Below, piece by piece: positions 9,154 to 16,788 of a DNA stretch of 64,000 nt. The DNA is from Chryseobacterium gregarium DSM 19109 (GTDB lineage: Bacteria; Bacteroidota; Bacteroidia; Flavobacteriales; Weeksellaceae): assembly GCF_000430845.1 (NCBI RefSeq), contig NZ_AUMU01000002.1, positions 62,001 to 126,000 on the forward strand, written 5' to 3'. The notes beneath the pieces were generated by a model that was not told the DNA's origin, ran no database searches, and saw only the letters and a program-made list of their open reading frames with translations. Every line of letters starts with the position of its first letter. The first letter of the stretch is position 1. The position numbers were made by a program, and so were the translations under genes.

Positions 9154-9990
9154 ATGGAAGAGCTCATCCTTTTTTCAAACGGTTTCCCGGTTGCGGTTCA
9201 TGTCTTTCATCCCGGAAAAAGCAACGGCCGGCTTTTGCTTATCAATTCCGCAACAGGGGTAAGGCAGCAGGTGTATTTCTCATTTGCGCGGTATTTTTCC
9301 GGAATGGGATTTACCGTGATTACTTATGATTACCGCGGGATCGGGCTTTCAAAACCTGAAAACCTGAAAGGCTTTAAAGCTTCGATGAGAAGCTGGGGTT
9401 CCGAAGACTATAAGGCGGTGACGGAGTATATCAAAGTCAATTTTAAAGAGTACCGGAAATACTGCCTGGGGCATTCCGTCGGAGCTTTGATTATAGGGAT
9501 GAATAAAGATTCGGAAATATTTGAGAAATTTATTTTCGTAGGCATTCAGAATGCTTTTGTCGGAAATTTAAAATGCAGGACAAAAATGGAGGCGTATATG
9601 GGCTTTGGGATAGTACAGCCTTTAATGACTGCGTTTTTAGGATATTTTCCCGCACACTGGTTCGGGCTGGGAGAAAGTCTGCCGAAAAATTGTGCATCTG
9701 ACTGGAGAACCTTAATTTTAAACAAAAAATCAACCGGTGCCTTATTGGAAAAAACCGGCGATTATTCCAAAAGTTTAACCCAGGAAGTTTTTGTTATCCG
9801 CGCGGAAGATGATGCCTGGTTAACTGAGAAAGGGGTTAAGAGCTTATTGAATGATACGTATCCGTATCTTAAACCGGTTTACAGGCTGATAAAGGCTTCA
9901 GAATCGGAGAAAGGGGAAATCGGGCACATTAATTTTTTCAGGAGCTACAATAACAAGCTTTGGGATATTATTTTAAACGAATTAAACTGA
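9154..9990 (+). CDS. Alpha/beta hydrolase
   Basis: A 278-residue hydrolase of the alpha/beta fold. The nucleophile elbow GHSVG is at 106-110, with Ser108 as nucleophile. An oxyanion and strand region DYRGIGLSKP lies near 59-68. Likely acid and base residues are in RAEDDAW and GHINFF near the C-terminus, completing a Ser-Asp-His triad. No signal peptide, so cytoplasmic. Substrate unknown. The downstream HD-domain gene begins 6 bp after the stop, so the two form an operon. Confidence 0.85.
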   Translation: MEELILFSNGFPVAVHVFHPGKSNGRLLLINSATGVRQQVYFSFARYFSGMGFTVITYDYRGIGLSKPENLKGFKASMRSWGSEDYKAVTEYIKVNFKEYRKYCLGHSVGALIIGMNKDSEIFEKFIFVGIQNAFVGNLKCRTKMEAYMGFGIVQPLMTAFLGYFPAHWFGLGESLPKNCASDWRTLILNKKSTGALLEKTGDYSKSLTQEVFVIRAEDDAWLTEKGVKSLLNDTYPYLKPVYRLIKASESEKGEIGHINFFRSYNNKLWDIILNELN

Positions 9991-9996
9991 AATAAA

Positions 9997-10641
9997 ATGC
10001 AGGATCTGATTGAACACACGGTAGAATTTGTAAAGAAAAAGCTGGAAGGGGCCGAAGCCGGGCATGACTGGTTTCATATAGAACGGGTCTGGAAGCTTTC
10101 AAAGAAAATTGCGGAAACGGAAGACTGCAATCTTGAGGTCGTGGAACTCGCAGCCCTTCTCCATGATATTGCAGATCCTAAATTCCATAACGGGGACGAA
10201 ACGCTGGCATTAAATGTTTCACGGGAATTTCTGGAAAGCTGGGATGCTTCTGAAGACATTATTGAGCAGGTACTGTTTATCATCAGGAATATTTCATTCA
10301 AAAACAGGGGAGAAGCTCCCGAAAATCTTCCCATTGAACTTAAAATCGTTCAGGATGCCGACCGGATTGATGCCATCGGCGCCATCGGCATTGCCAGGAC
10401 ATTTAATTTCGGTGGTTTTAAAAATAACCTGATGTACGATCCGCATATTGAGCCCAAGCTGAATATGTCCAAAGAAGAATACAAAAAATCAAACGGGACA
10501 ACGATCAATCATTTTTATGAAAAGCTGTTGTTATTAAAAGACCTGATGAATACCGAAAAAGGAAAAAAAATAGCCGGGGAAAGGCATGATTTTATACTGA
10601 ATTTCCTCGACCAGTTTTATAAAGAATGGAATGTTGACTGA
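9997..10641 (+). CDS. HD-domain metal-dependent phosphohydrolase (YedJ/YpgQ-like)
   Basis: A 214-residue HD hydrolase. Metal ligands are visible: His27 in DWFHIERV, the HD pair His56-Asp57 in LAALLHDIAD, and Asp122 in VQDADRIDAIGAIGIAR. The DADRIDAIGAIGIAR stretch is typical of the YedJ/YpgQ group. Such proteins act on nucleotides or phosphate esters, but the substrate here is unknown. It follows the alpha/beta hydrolase with a 6-bp gap. Cytoplasmic. Confidence 0.85.
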   Translation: MQDLIEHTVEFVKKKLEGAEAGHDWFHIERVWKLSKKIAETEDCNLEVVELAALLHDIADPKFHNGDETLALNVSREFLESWDASEDIIEQVLFIIRNISFKNRGEAPENLPIELKIVQDADRIDAIGAIGIARTFNFGGFKNNLMYDPHIEPKLNMSKEEYKKSNGTTINHFYEKLLLLKDLMNTEKGKKIAGERHDFILNFLDQFYKEWNVD

Positions 10642-10669
10642 CATACCGTTCAAAACCTTTTAAAATAAG

Positions 10670-10677
10670 TATCTTTG
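10670..10677 (+). promoter_or_regulatory. -7 element of a leaderless promoter
   Basis: TATCTTTG lies 4 nt before the ATG at 10682. By the rnpB ruler, transcription would start at or within about 2 nt of the start codon. No convincing -33 TTG was found. Confidence 0.6.
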
Positions 10678-10681
10678 CAGC

Positions 10682-11275
10682 ATGGTATTCACGGTTCTGA
10701 TGATCTTCTGGGCTTTAATTTTTTCTCTTTTTTTATCAAAAACAAAGAGGGGAAAAGCTGCTGAATGGGCGAAATTGTTCCGCGTGGTTACCGTTATTTT
10801 TTCAATTTCTGTTTTTACCTACTGGTTTGTCAAAAAAAGCGCGGTCGGGATTGTGGAAGATTCAGTTGCATTGCAGGTGATCAATAAACTGCCTCAGCCT
10901 CTTGATTTTTACGTAGTGACTTTAAACGATTCTGAAGCCGGCAAGGTCATTGACACCAAGCATATTGGAAAGGTACGCCCGGAATATTACAGAATAGAAT
11001 ACCTCAGAATGGACAGGTCTGATGAATACTGGATCGTAGGGTATCTCGGAAAGAAAAACCTGGTCTATTTCTCACAGCATGCCCTGCCGAATAAAAATAT
11101 TGACCAGATTATCGAAATCCAGAACTATATCAATCAGAGTGTAAAGCTTTCGGACCTGGCCAAGAAACAGGTTGAAGCCTACAATTATGAAAATATTAAG
11201 GTCGGGATCTGGATTACCCTGGATTTTCTTCTGCTGTTCCTGAATCTGGTATTGCTGATCAGGAAAAAGCCATAA
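10682..11275 (+). CDS. Membrane protein of unknown function, three membrane segments
   Basis: A 197-residue protein. Hydrophobic segments lie near residues 2-19, 32-50 and 177-193, enclosing a soluble domain of about 125 residues (50-175). That domain contains YFVVTLNDSE-like and HIGKVRPEYYRIEYLRMDRSDEYW stretches and is probably periplasmic. No family is recognised and no catalytic motif is seen. It has its own -7 promoter element almost on the start codon and ends in a perfect hairpin. Confidence 0.75.
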   Translation: MVFTVLMIFWALIFSLFLSKTKRGKAAEWAKLFRVVTVIFSISVFTYWFVKKSAVGIVEDSVALQVINKLPQPLDFYVVTLNDSEAGKVIDTKHIGKVRPEYYRIEYLRMDRSDEYWIVGYLGKKNLVYFSQHALPNKNIDQIIEIQNYINQSVKLSDLAKKQVEAYNYENIKVGIWITLDFLLLFLNLVLLIRKKP

Positions 11276-11303
11276 TTTAGGGCTTGCTTTGCAAGCCCTA
11301 AAT
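11275..11303 (+). terminator. Perfect 13-bp hairpin after the membrane protein gene
   Basis: ATTTAGGGCTTGC pairs with GCAAGCCCTAAAT around a TTT loop; the stem begins on the last base of the stop codon. No T run follows, so it may act as a bidirectional stabilising hairpin rather than a strict intrinsic terminator. Confidence 0.6.
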
Positions 11304-11406
11304 TATACCGATATATTTAGTTAAGTGAACCTAAATCGATTTACTTAAATCTCAATCTGATTTCTTCCGGTGTTTAAAAATTTGCCTATCCGGAAATCAT
11401 TTATCT

Positions 11407-12297
11407 TTAAAACAGGGTTCCCGTACTTTCCGTTGCCATTTTCGGAATCTGAAGATTCATCTTCCACCTTTCATTGAGCTGCCGGATAAAATGAGCGAAC
11501 AAAAGCGGGGAGGTGGCTTCAATATCCTGATGGATAAAAAAAGCGACATTCCGCAGGCCCTGTTCTTTCCATTCGGTCAGGCGTTCTGCCCAGTCGTCAA
11601 GTCTCCGGTAATCGGTTTCCGTATTGGTGGCTACATAACGGATGAAAATATCAGGCGTCGTAAGCCGCATGTGGAGCACATCCCTTCTGCCGGCGGTATC
11701 CACAATAATGTTGGTGATCTGATGCTGTGCGAAAAGCGTGCATAGGTCATTGAATACGTTTTCATCCGTAAACCATTCCATATTTCTGAGTTCTATGGCC
11801 AACGGGATCTCTTCCGGCCATTCCCTGACGAATTTTTCAAGCCTTGCATAATCCTGAGGTTTGAAATTGTCATGAAGCTGAAGGAAGGCCATTCCCAGTT
11901 GCTCTTCAAAATTCATGATGGAAGTGGCAAACCGGGTGACCGGGTCTGTAACGTCGATCAGTCTTCTGAAATGGGAAATGGTATTGGGGATTTTCGGGAA
12001 AAATTTAAAGGGTGCGGGCGTTTTATCTTTCCAGGTCAGGATCTGTGCCGGGGCCGGCATTCCGTAAAAGGTGGCATTCAGCTCGATGGAATTAAACTGG
12101 GTCGCATAATAGGAAAGCTCGTCCCTGGTGCCCTTCGGATAAAAGCCTTTCAGATCGGTCCTGCTCCATTTGGCACACCCGATTGAGACATGGCCCAGCC
12201 CCTCCGTATTCCGGCTCAGCGCATCCCTGGTGTCAGGGTGGTCTTTGGGTAATGTAAAATCGATGTGCGAAGCGTCTTCCAGTTTTCCGAATTTCAT
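11407..12297 (-). CDS. DUF72 family protein (YecE-like)
   Basis: A 296-residue TIM-barrel-like protein. The DUF72 signature is visible as IGCAKWSRTDLKGFYP and YYATQFNSIELNATFYGMP in the first 90 residues, followed by FKFFPKIPNTISHFRRL and PLAIELRNMEWF. The biochemical function of the family remains unclear. No signal peptide. It stands alone with a -7 element TATATTTG 29 bp upstream. Confidence 0.9.
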   Translation of the reverse strand: MKFGKLEDASHIDFTLPKDHPDTRDALSRNTEGLGHVSIGCAKWSRTDLKGFYPKGTRDELSYYATQFNSIELNATFYGMPAPAQILTWKDKTPAPFKFFPKIPNTISHFRRLIDVTDPVTRFATSIMNFEEQLGMAFLQLHDNFKPQDYARLEKFVREWPEEIPLAIELRNMEWFTDENVFNDLCTLFAQHQITNIIVDTAGRRDVLHMRLTTPDIFIRYVATNTETDYRRLDDWAERLTEWKEQGLRNVAFFIHQDIEATSPLLFAHFIRQLNERWKMNLQIPKMATESTGTLF

Positions 12298-12326
12298 ATG
12301 AAGTCTTTAGTGATTAACTGGTTCAA

Positions 12327-12334
12327 CAAATATA
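12327..12334 (-). promoter_or_regulatory. -7 element upstream of DUF72 gene
   Basis: TATATTTG on the minus strand, 29 bp before the start codon; no good -33 TTG at the expected distance. Confidence 0.5.
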
Positions 12335-12393
12335 AAACCAAAATTACAGAAATTTCCTGCAGTTTAATTTTAATCTTGTTGGTGTACCGCTAA

Positions 12394-12594
12394 TTAATCA
12401 TCAGATTCAAGCTCAAAAATATCTTCTACCTTCTTATCGAAATATTTTGCTATTTTCAGTGCCAGAACCGTAGAAGGTACATATTTTCCGGCTTCCATCG
12501 CATTAATGGTCTGCCTTGAAACACTGATTGTTTTGGCCAGATCTTCCTGGGTTATATTTTTTACAGCCCTTTCAATTTTAATGGTATTCTTCAT
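12394..12594 (-). CDS. Small Xre/Cro-type HTH regulator
   Basis: A 66-residue DNA-binding protein made of one HTH_3 domain: ITQEDLAKTISVSRQTINAM is the helix-turn-helix and KYVPSTVLALKIAKYF the following helix. Its ATG overlaps the stop of the upstream membrane protein gene (ATGA), so the two are translationally coupled. Regulators of this size with a membrane partner are common in Firmicutes and Bacteroidota. Autoregulation through the palindrome at 13082-13096 is plausible but inferred. Confidence 0.9.
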   Translation of the reverse strand: MKNTIKIERAVKNITQEDLAKTISVSRQTINAMEAGKYVPSTVLALKIAKYFDKKVEDIFELESDD

Positions 12595-13046
12595 TTCTTC
12601 AGCAATAAATAATTAAATCTGAATACATATAATACCAGTGGCAGGAACATGATCAGGATCATCACGGTAAGAAATGCAGTTCCGAAAACGGTTAAAAATA
12701 AGATCAGAATAACAGAGTAGGTCACCATAAGGCTCCAGAAAACGGATTTCAGTCGTAAGCCTGAAATATATTCATCTTCAATGGTTTCTTTTGAGCAGCC
12801 CACCAACAGGCCGCCGATAATGATCAGTATTCCGAACAGATTGGGGAATACCGCTATTTCAGTGTTTACAAAAAACCCTGATTCCTCCTGGCTTAAAGGA
12901 AATCCTGAATTGTAGACAACAGGTAAAGAGATCTCCGGCATACTGAAAAGACCTGTAAGGGATAATATACCCAATACCAGTGACGGAAGAAAAATACACC
13001 AGCCTGCTTTTTTGAAACGGCTGGGAAGAAGTGATAATGCTTTCAT
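12591..13046 (-). CDS. Small membrane protein coupled to HTH regulator
   Basis: A 151-residue protein with four predicted membrane segments near 14-34, 67-84, 104-123 and 126-144. The loop after segment two carries SKETIEDEYISGLRLKSV, a motif I associate with this Bacteroidota HTH-linked membrane family. No enzymatic motif is seen. First gene of a two-gene unit with the HTH regulator; its role in sensing or signalling is inferred only from the pairing. Confidence 0.8.
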   Translation of the reverse strand: MKALSLLPSRFKKAGWCIFLPSLVLGILSLTGLFSMPEISLPVVYNSGFPLSQEESGFFVNTEIAVFPNLFGILIIIGGLLVGCSKETIEDEYISGLRLKSVFWSLMVTYSVILILFLTVFGTAFLTVMILIMFLPLVLYVFRFNYLLLKK

Positions 13047-13065
13047 GTGTAAAGTTTTAATACAA

Positions 13066-13096
13066 CAAATGTAATAAATATTTTACAAAATGTAAA
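13066..13096 (-). promoter_or_regulatory. Promoter and candidate operator of the membrane protein/HTH unit
   Basis: On the minus strand TACATTTG (13073-13066) matches TAnnTTTG. Just upstream, at 13082-13096, lies the perfect inverted repeat TTTACA-AAA-TGTAAA, where a regulator would block RNA polymerase. The 10-mer TGTAAAGTTT is repeated at 13027 and 13091. Confidence 0.55.
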
Positions 13097-13121
13097 GTTT
13101 ATTTTACTTTTTGTTACAAAT

Positions 13122-13151
13122 AAAAACCACAGTACGGATACTATGGTTTTT
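13122..13151 (-). terminator. Terminator after nrdA
   Basis: Stem AAAAACCA-C-AGTA / TACT-A-TGGTTTTT (one internal mismatch, loop CGGA), 26 bp beyond the nrdA stop, ending in T on the minus strand. Confidence 0.75.
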
Positions 13152-13176
13152 AATATGCATTTTTAAAGGTTTATCA

Positions 13177-14835
13177 CTAAGCTTCACAGGCCGAGCAGGT
13201 CACAAAATTCACCATCATTTCCTTGGAAACGGATGAACTTCTCTGGTAATAAAGGGTTTTCACTCCTTTTTTCCATGCTTCAATATAAAGATAGTTAACG
13301 TCTTTTACAGGCATGGTCGAAGGGATCTGAAGATTCAGCGATTGTGCCTGGTCGATATACTGCTGTCTCTGCGCAGCCTGGGAAATAATTTCCATCGGGG
13401 AAATCTCCCTGAATGTTTTGAATACGGCTTTCTCTTCGTCAGATAATTCGTTCAGGTGCTGTACGGAACCGTGGTTCAGCATGATCGTTCTCCAGGTCTC
13501 TTCATTGTCTAAGCCTTTGTCCCCAAGCAGTTTTGCCAGGTATTTATTCTTACGCATAAAGTTTCCTTTGGCAAGTCCGGCTTTGTAATAATTCGAGGCA
13601 AACGGCTCGATTCCCGGTGAAGTTTGCCCTAAAATCGCAGAGCTTGAAGTCGTAGGAGCAATGGCCATTACGGTCGTGTTTCTCATTCCGTATCCTTTCA
13701 GCAACTCCGGTTCCCCGTAGATATTGGCCAGTTCTTTTGAGGCGATATCTGCCTGTGCCCTGATGTGTTTGAAAGCCCTTGCATTAAACTGAGTCGCTTC
13801 AAAACTTTCAAAAGGAATCATATTTTTCTGCAGGTAAGAGTGATACCCTAAAACGCCTAAGCCCAATGCTCTGTGACGCATGGCAAAATCCCTCGCTCCC
13901 TGAAGATAATAGTTTCCTTCCGTTTTCTCGATAAATTCAGACAGAACAGCATCCAGGAAATAAATCGCCAGCTGAACAGCGTTGGTATCTTTCCACTCAT
14001 CGTACAGTTCTAAGTTCATTGACGACAGACAGCAGATGAAAGACTCCTGTCTTGTGGACGGAAGCATGATTTCAGAACACAGGTTACTTGCATTGATGGT
14101 TAATCCGAGATCTTTATACACCTGAGGTTTGTTCCTGTTGACATTATCGGTAAAGAAAATGTAAGGAAGGCCTTTCTGCTGGCGGCTTTCCAGAACCCTT
14201 GCCCAGATTTTACGCTTATCGGCATCGCCGTCAATCATATCCTGCATCCAGTAATCCGGTACACAGATTCCGGTAAACAGGTTCTGGATCGGACTTCCGA
14301 TGTCTTTAATGGATAAAAATTCTTCAATATCACCGTGGTCTACATCAAGATACGCCGCAAAAGCACCTCTTCTTACACCACCCTGGGAAACGACATCCAT
14401 AGAGGTATCGAACAGTTTCATAAAAGAAACCGCCCCTGAAGATTTCCCGTTATCGGTTACGGCCGTCCCTCTGTTACGAAGCTCCCCGAAATATCCTGAA
14501 GTTCCGCCCCCGATTTTCGTCTGCATGATCACTTCGCCCATTTTATGGGTAATCCCTTCAATGCTGTCCGGAATATGAACATTGAAACAGGAGATCGGAA
14601 GGCCTCTCTGTGTTCCCATATTGGCCCAGACCGGAGAAGAAAAACTGATCCATCCTTTCATGATCATCTCCTTGAAAGCCGGCTGAAGTTCAGGTTTGTA
14701 TAATTTTTTTGCCGCTGCCGTGGTGATCCGGTCAATCGCGCCGTCTACGGTTTCCCCTTTCAGCAGGTATCCTCTGTTCAGCATTTGCTCAGATTCTTCG
14801 TTGAGCCACCATATGTTGTTGTTTTGTTCGTCCAT
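13177..14835 (-). CDS. nrdA: Class I ribonucleotide reductase, alpha subunit (no ATP-cone)
   Basis: The large subunit reducing ribonucleoside diphosphates to deoxy forms. At 552 residues it is about 200 shorter than E. coli NrdA because the N-terminal ATP-cone is absent. Catalytic residues are present: Cys83 (SCFNV), Asn251-Cys253-Glu255 (NLCSEI), Cys268/269, the radical-transfer pair Tyr529-Tyr530 (TLYYQRSSS) and the C-terminal redox cysteines 547 and 550 (CSACEA). It lies downstream of nrdB on the same strand but separated by about 550 bp of repeats. A palindrome sits 18 bp before its start. Confidence 0.96.
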   Translation of the reverse strand: MDEQNNNIWWLNEESEQMLNRGYLLKGETVDGAIDRITTAAAKKLYKPELQPAFKEMIMKGWISFSSPVWANMGTQRGLPISCFNVHIPDSIEGITHKMGEVIMQTKIGGGTSGYFGELRNRGTAVTDNGKSSGAVSFMKLFDTSMDVVSQGGVRRGAFAAYLDVDHGDIEEFLSIKDIGSPIQNLFTGICVPDYWMQDMIDGDADKRKIWARVLESRQQKGLPYIFFTDNVNRNKPQVYKDLGLTINASNLCSEIMLPSTRQESFICCLSSMNLELYDEWKDTNAVQLAIYFLDAVLSEFIEKTEGNYYLQGARDFAMRHRALGLGVLGYHSYLQKNMIPFESFEATQFNARAFKHIRAQADIASKELANIYGEPELLKGYGMRNTTVMAIAPTTSSSAILGQTSPGIEPFASNYYKAGLAKGNFMRKNKYLAKLLGDKGLDNEETWRTIMLNHGSVQHLNELSDEEKAVFKTFREISPMEIISQAAQRQQYIDQAQSLNLQIPSTMPVKDVNYLYIEAWKKGVKTLYYQRSSSVSKEMMVNFVTCSACEA

Positions 14836-14852
14836 AGATTTTATATTGTAAA

Positions 14853-14867
14853 ATGTACCGGGTACAT
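14853..14867. promoter_or_regulatory. Palindrome upstream of nrdA
   Basis: ATGTACC-G-GGTACAT is a perfect 7-bp inverted repeat centred about 25 bp before the nrdA ATG. It is not the classic NrdR box. An operator role is inferred from position only. Confidence 0.35.
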
Positions 14868-14909
14868 CGTTTTGTTATTTTTTTTAGGAGCAGAAAATTT
14901 TGTTTTTTC

Positions 14910-15008
14910 TCCTCGCTGGTCTGCCTGCTTTCCGCTATATCTTTTTTTGGTGCCTTTGGTTTTGCTTAGTCACTCAAAAAAAAGATGCCGCTGCCATCAG
15001 GGCTAAGA
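14910..15008. repeat. Conserved intergenic repeat of Flavobacteriia type
   Basis: The stretch carries CCGCTATATCTTTTTTTGG and AAAAAAGATGCCGCTGCCAT, an imperfectly palindromic element. From memory, closely similar sequences recur beside many genes in Flavobacteriia; that recollection was not checked. It contains no gene. Confidence 0.5.
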
Positions 15009-15039
15009 TAACATTTTGTATTCCTTACTTCTGAATCCC

Positions 15040-15330
15040 GTCATTGCGAGGAACGATGCAATCTGTTGATAAGTTTTGGCTAAAGCCAAATGAACTTCTT
15101 TGCTTTTTAAAATGGGTTAAAGTCCGTTTCTATTGGAATCCCAATCAAACCTGACGGGTTTTCAAAACCCGTTAGGTTTTTTTTTATCGCCCAATTATCT
15201 GTTTTCGTCATCGTGAGGAACGAAGTAATACTAACTGCTTTGCCCGCTCGCGCCCGACTTGAATGAAGCTCTTTTTGTTATGGCGATTCATCAATATTTC
15301 AACAGATTGCTTCACTTTGCCCGCAATGAC
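15040..15330. repeat. REP-like repeats: one direct and one inverted copy plus a degenerate copy
   Basis: GTCATTGCGAGGAACGATGC starts at 15040 and continues AATCTGTTGA. A degenerate copy (GTCATCGTGAGGAACGAAG) is at 15207-15229. An inverted copy at 15298-15330 reads GTCATTGCGGGCAAAGTGAA, then GCAATCTGTTGA, on the minus strand. Motifs of this kind are widespread intergenic repeats in bacteria. No gene is seen between 14836 and 15387. Confidence 0.65.
15148..15186 (+). terminator. Large hairpin with T run between nrdB and nrdA
   Basis: AACCTGACGGGTTTT pairs with AAAACCCGTTAGGTT (one G-T pair) around a single C, followed by a long T run on the plus strand. Since both neighbours are on the minus strand it is probably a dispersed palindrome; on the minus strand it could attenuate nrdB-to-nrdA readthrough. 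Confidence 0.55.
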
Positions 15331-15387
15331 AAAAAAGCGGGAACGGAAGGCGGAAAAGGCGCCCCAATAAATAATTGTTCAATTAAT

Positions 15388-16362
15388 TTAAAACAAATCG
15401 TTCGCCGTAATACTCTTGTCATGTTTTGTATAGTCCACCGGTCTTTTGGCAAAGAAATCATCCATAGAGTTCGCGAAAACTTCCTCTTCGAACCATTTCA
15501 TCGGGCTGTACTGTTCTGCCGTGATGTTATAGCGTTTTTCCATGTTGATCTTATCCAGGCTTTCATCAACCCGGTATTTCATAAAATTGATCAGGTCCTG
15601 TTTAGAGAATTTATCCAGTTCGCCCAACTCGAAGATCCAGTCAAGGATTTCACCTTCCAGTTCGATCGACTGATCGACTAAGGTGTAAATATCCTCAATA
15701 TCAGAATCAGTCAGAAGATCCGGCTGCTCTTCACGGATTTTATTGATTAAATAAATCCCGCCGTTGGCGTGAATCTGCTCATCAATAGAAGTCCAGGCGA
15801 TAATATTGGAAACATTTTTCATGAACCCTTTAAACCGGGTGAACGATAGAATAATGGCAAACTGCGAAAACAATGACACGTTTTCAATCAGGATACTGAA
15901 TAAAAGCAAAGAGGAAACATATTCTTTCGGCGTTGCGGAATTGGCATGCTTCAGGACATTGGATAAAAACTGAATCCGCTTCTTCAGTGCAGGAACTTCC
16001 ACAACAGTCAGGAATTCTTCGTTGTAGCCCAGCACTTCAAGCAATCTTGAATAAGCCTCCGAATGACGGAATTCGCATTCTGCAAAAGTGGCTCCCAAAC
16101 CGTTCAATTCAGGCTTCGGAAGATGATTATACAGATTCCCCCAAAATGACTTTACCGAAACTTCAATCTGAGCAATGGCCAGAAGTGCATTTTTTACCGC
16201 GTTTTTTTCGTGCGGTTCCAGCTGCGACTGAAAATCCTGAACGTCGGCAGTAAAATCCACTTCCGAATGTACCCAGAATGATTTGTTGATGGCTTCTGTA
16301 AACTGAAGAACTTCAGGATACTCGAATGGCTTATAACTTACTCTTTTGTCAAAAATTCCCAT
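15388..16362 (-). CDS. nrdB: Class I ribonucleotide reductase, beta subunit
   Basis: The small subunit that generates the radical for NrdA. The 324-residue protein has metal ligands Glu67 (AQIEVS), Glu97 and His100 (ECEFRHSEAY), and a second EXXH in TSIDEQIHANGG. Tyr104, four residues after His100, is at the radical-tyrosine position, so this looks like a tyrosyl-radical type. There is no N-terminal ATP-cone either. It is transcribed first, ahead of nrdA, with a promoter about 135 bp upstream. Confidence 0.96.
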   Translation of the reverse strand: MGIFDKRVSYKPFEYPEVLQFTEAINKSFWVHSEVDFTADVQDFQSQLEPHEKNAVKNALLAIAQIEVSVKSFWGNLYNHLPKPELNGLGATFAECEFRHSEAYSRLLEVLGYNEEFLTVVEVPALKKRIQFLSNVLKHANSATPKEYVSSLLLFSILIENVSLFSQFAIILSFTRFKGFMKNVSNIIAWTSIDEQIHANGGIYLINKIREEQPDLLTDSDIEDIYTLVDQSIELEGEILDWIFELGELDKFSKQDLINFMKYRVDESLDKINMEKRYNITAEQYSPMKWFEEEVFANSMDDFFAKRPVDYTKHDKSITANDLF

Positions 16363-16788
16363 ATTTAGAAGATCTTAAATTAAATGACTGCATCAGATTG
16401 AATAGGCTTGTCAATATCCAACGTGCTGACTGTTTGTTAATTGCGGGTAAAAATGCTTACTCCGGAATTTTTTGTATACCTCTGTGATATACAGGTACAA
16501 AGTTAGGCAACAGGAACTGTATTTGAAAGGGGCGAACACTAAATGGCTGAATTTTAACCTTAAAAGTTTTCCACATTTACATGAAAACCGCTTAGGTACT
16601 GACTTACACAGGATTGTTGTAAAAAAATAAGCATTATCGGCGGAATGCAATTAAACACTTTTTTGTAATGGACTGTTAATAAACAGCAATCCTGTTAAAC
16701 ATTAATTCATATAAAGAAAATTATATTGTTGTAACAAATCGGAAATATCTTCTACTTATTAGGCATAAACATCATACAACCATCATTA
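16363..16788. other. Gene-free gap between nrdB and the ABC operon
   Basis: About 425 bp of AT-rich sequence separating divergent transcription units. It holds the nrdB promoter and palindrome described separately and about 110 nt of nrdB leader. I see no gene and no clear TAnnTTTG element for the ABC operon starting at 16789. Confidence 0.6.
16473..16505 (-). promoter_or_regulatory. nrdB promoter with palindrome at the start site
   Basis: On the minus strand TAACTTTG (16505-16498) matches TAnnTTTG. The predicted start site, about 4-6 nt further on, falls at the edge of the inverted repeat TGTATA-N9-TATACA (16473-16493). This layout suits a repressor site. The leader before the nrdB ATG would be about 130 nt. 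Confidence 0.5.

Noticed and set aside
15259..15681. 140-codon plus-strand frame overlapping the 3' end of nrdB
   Set aside because: It is antisense to nrdB and runs through REP-like repeats.
16411..16650. 79-codon frame on the minus strand upstream of nrdB
   Set aside because: It overlaps the nrdB promoter and palindrome and has no features of a protein.
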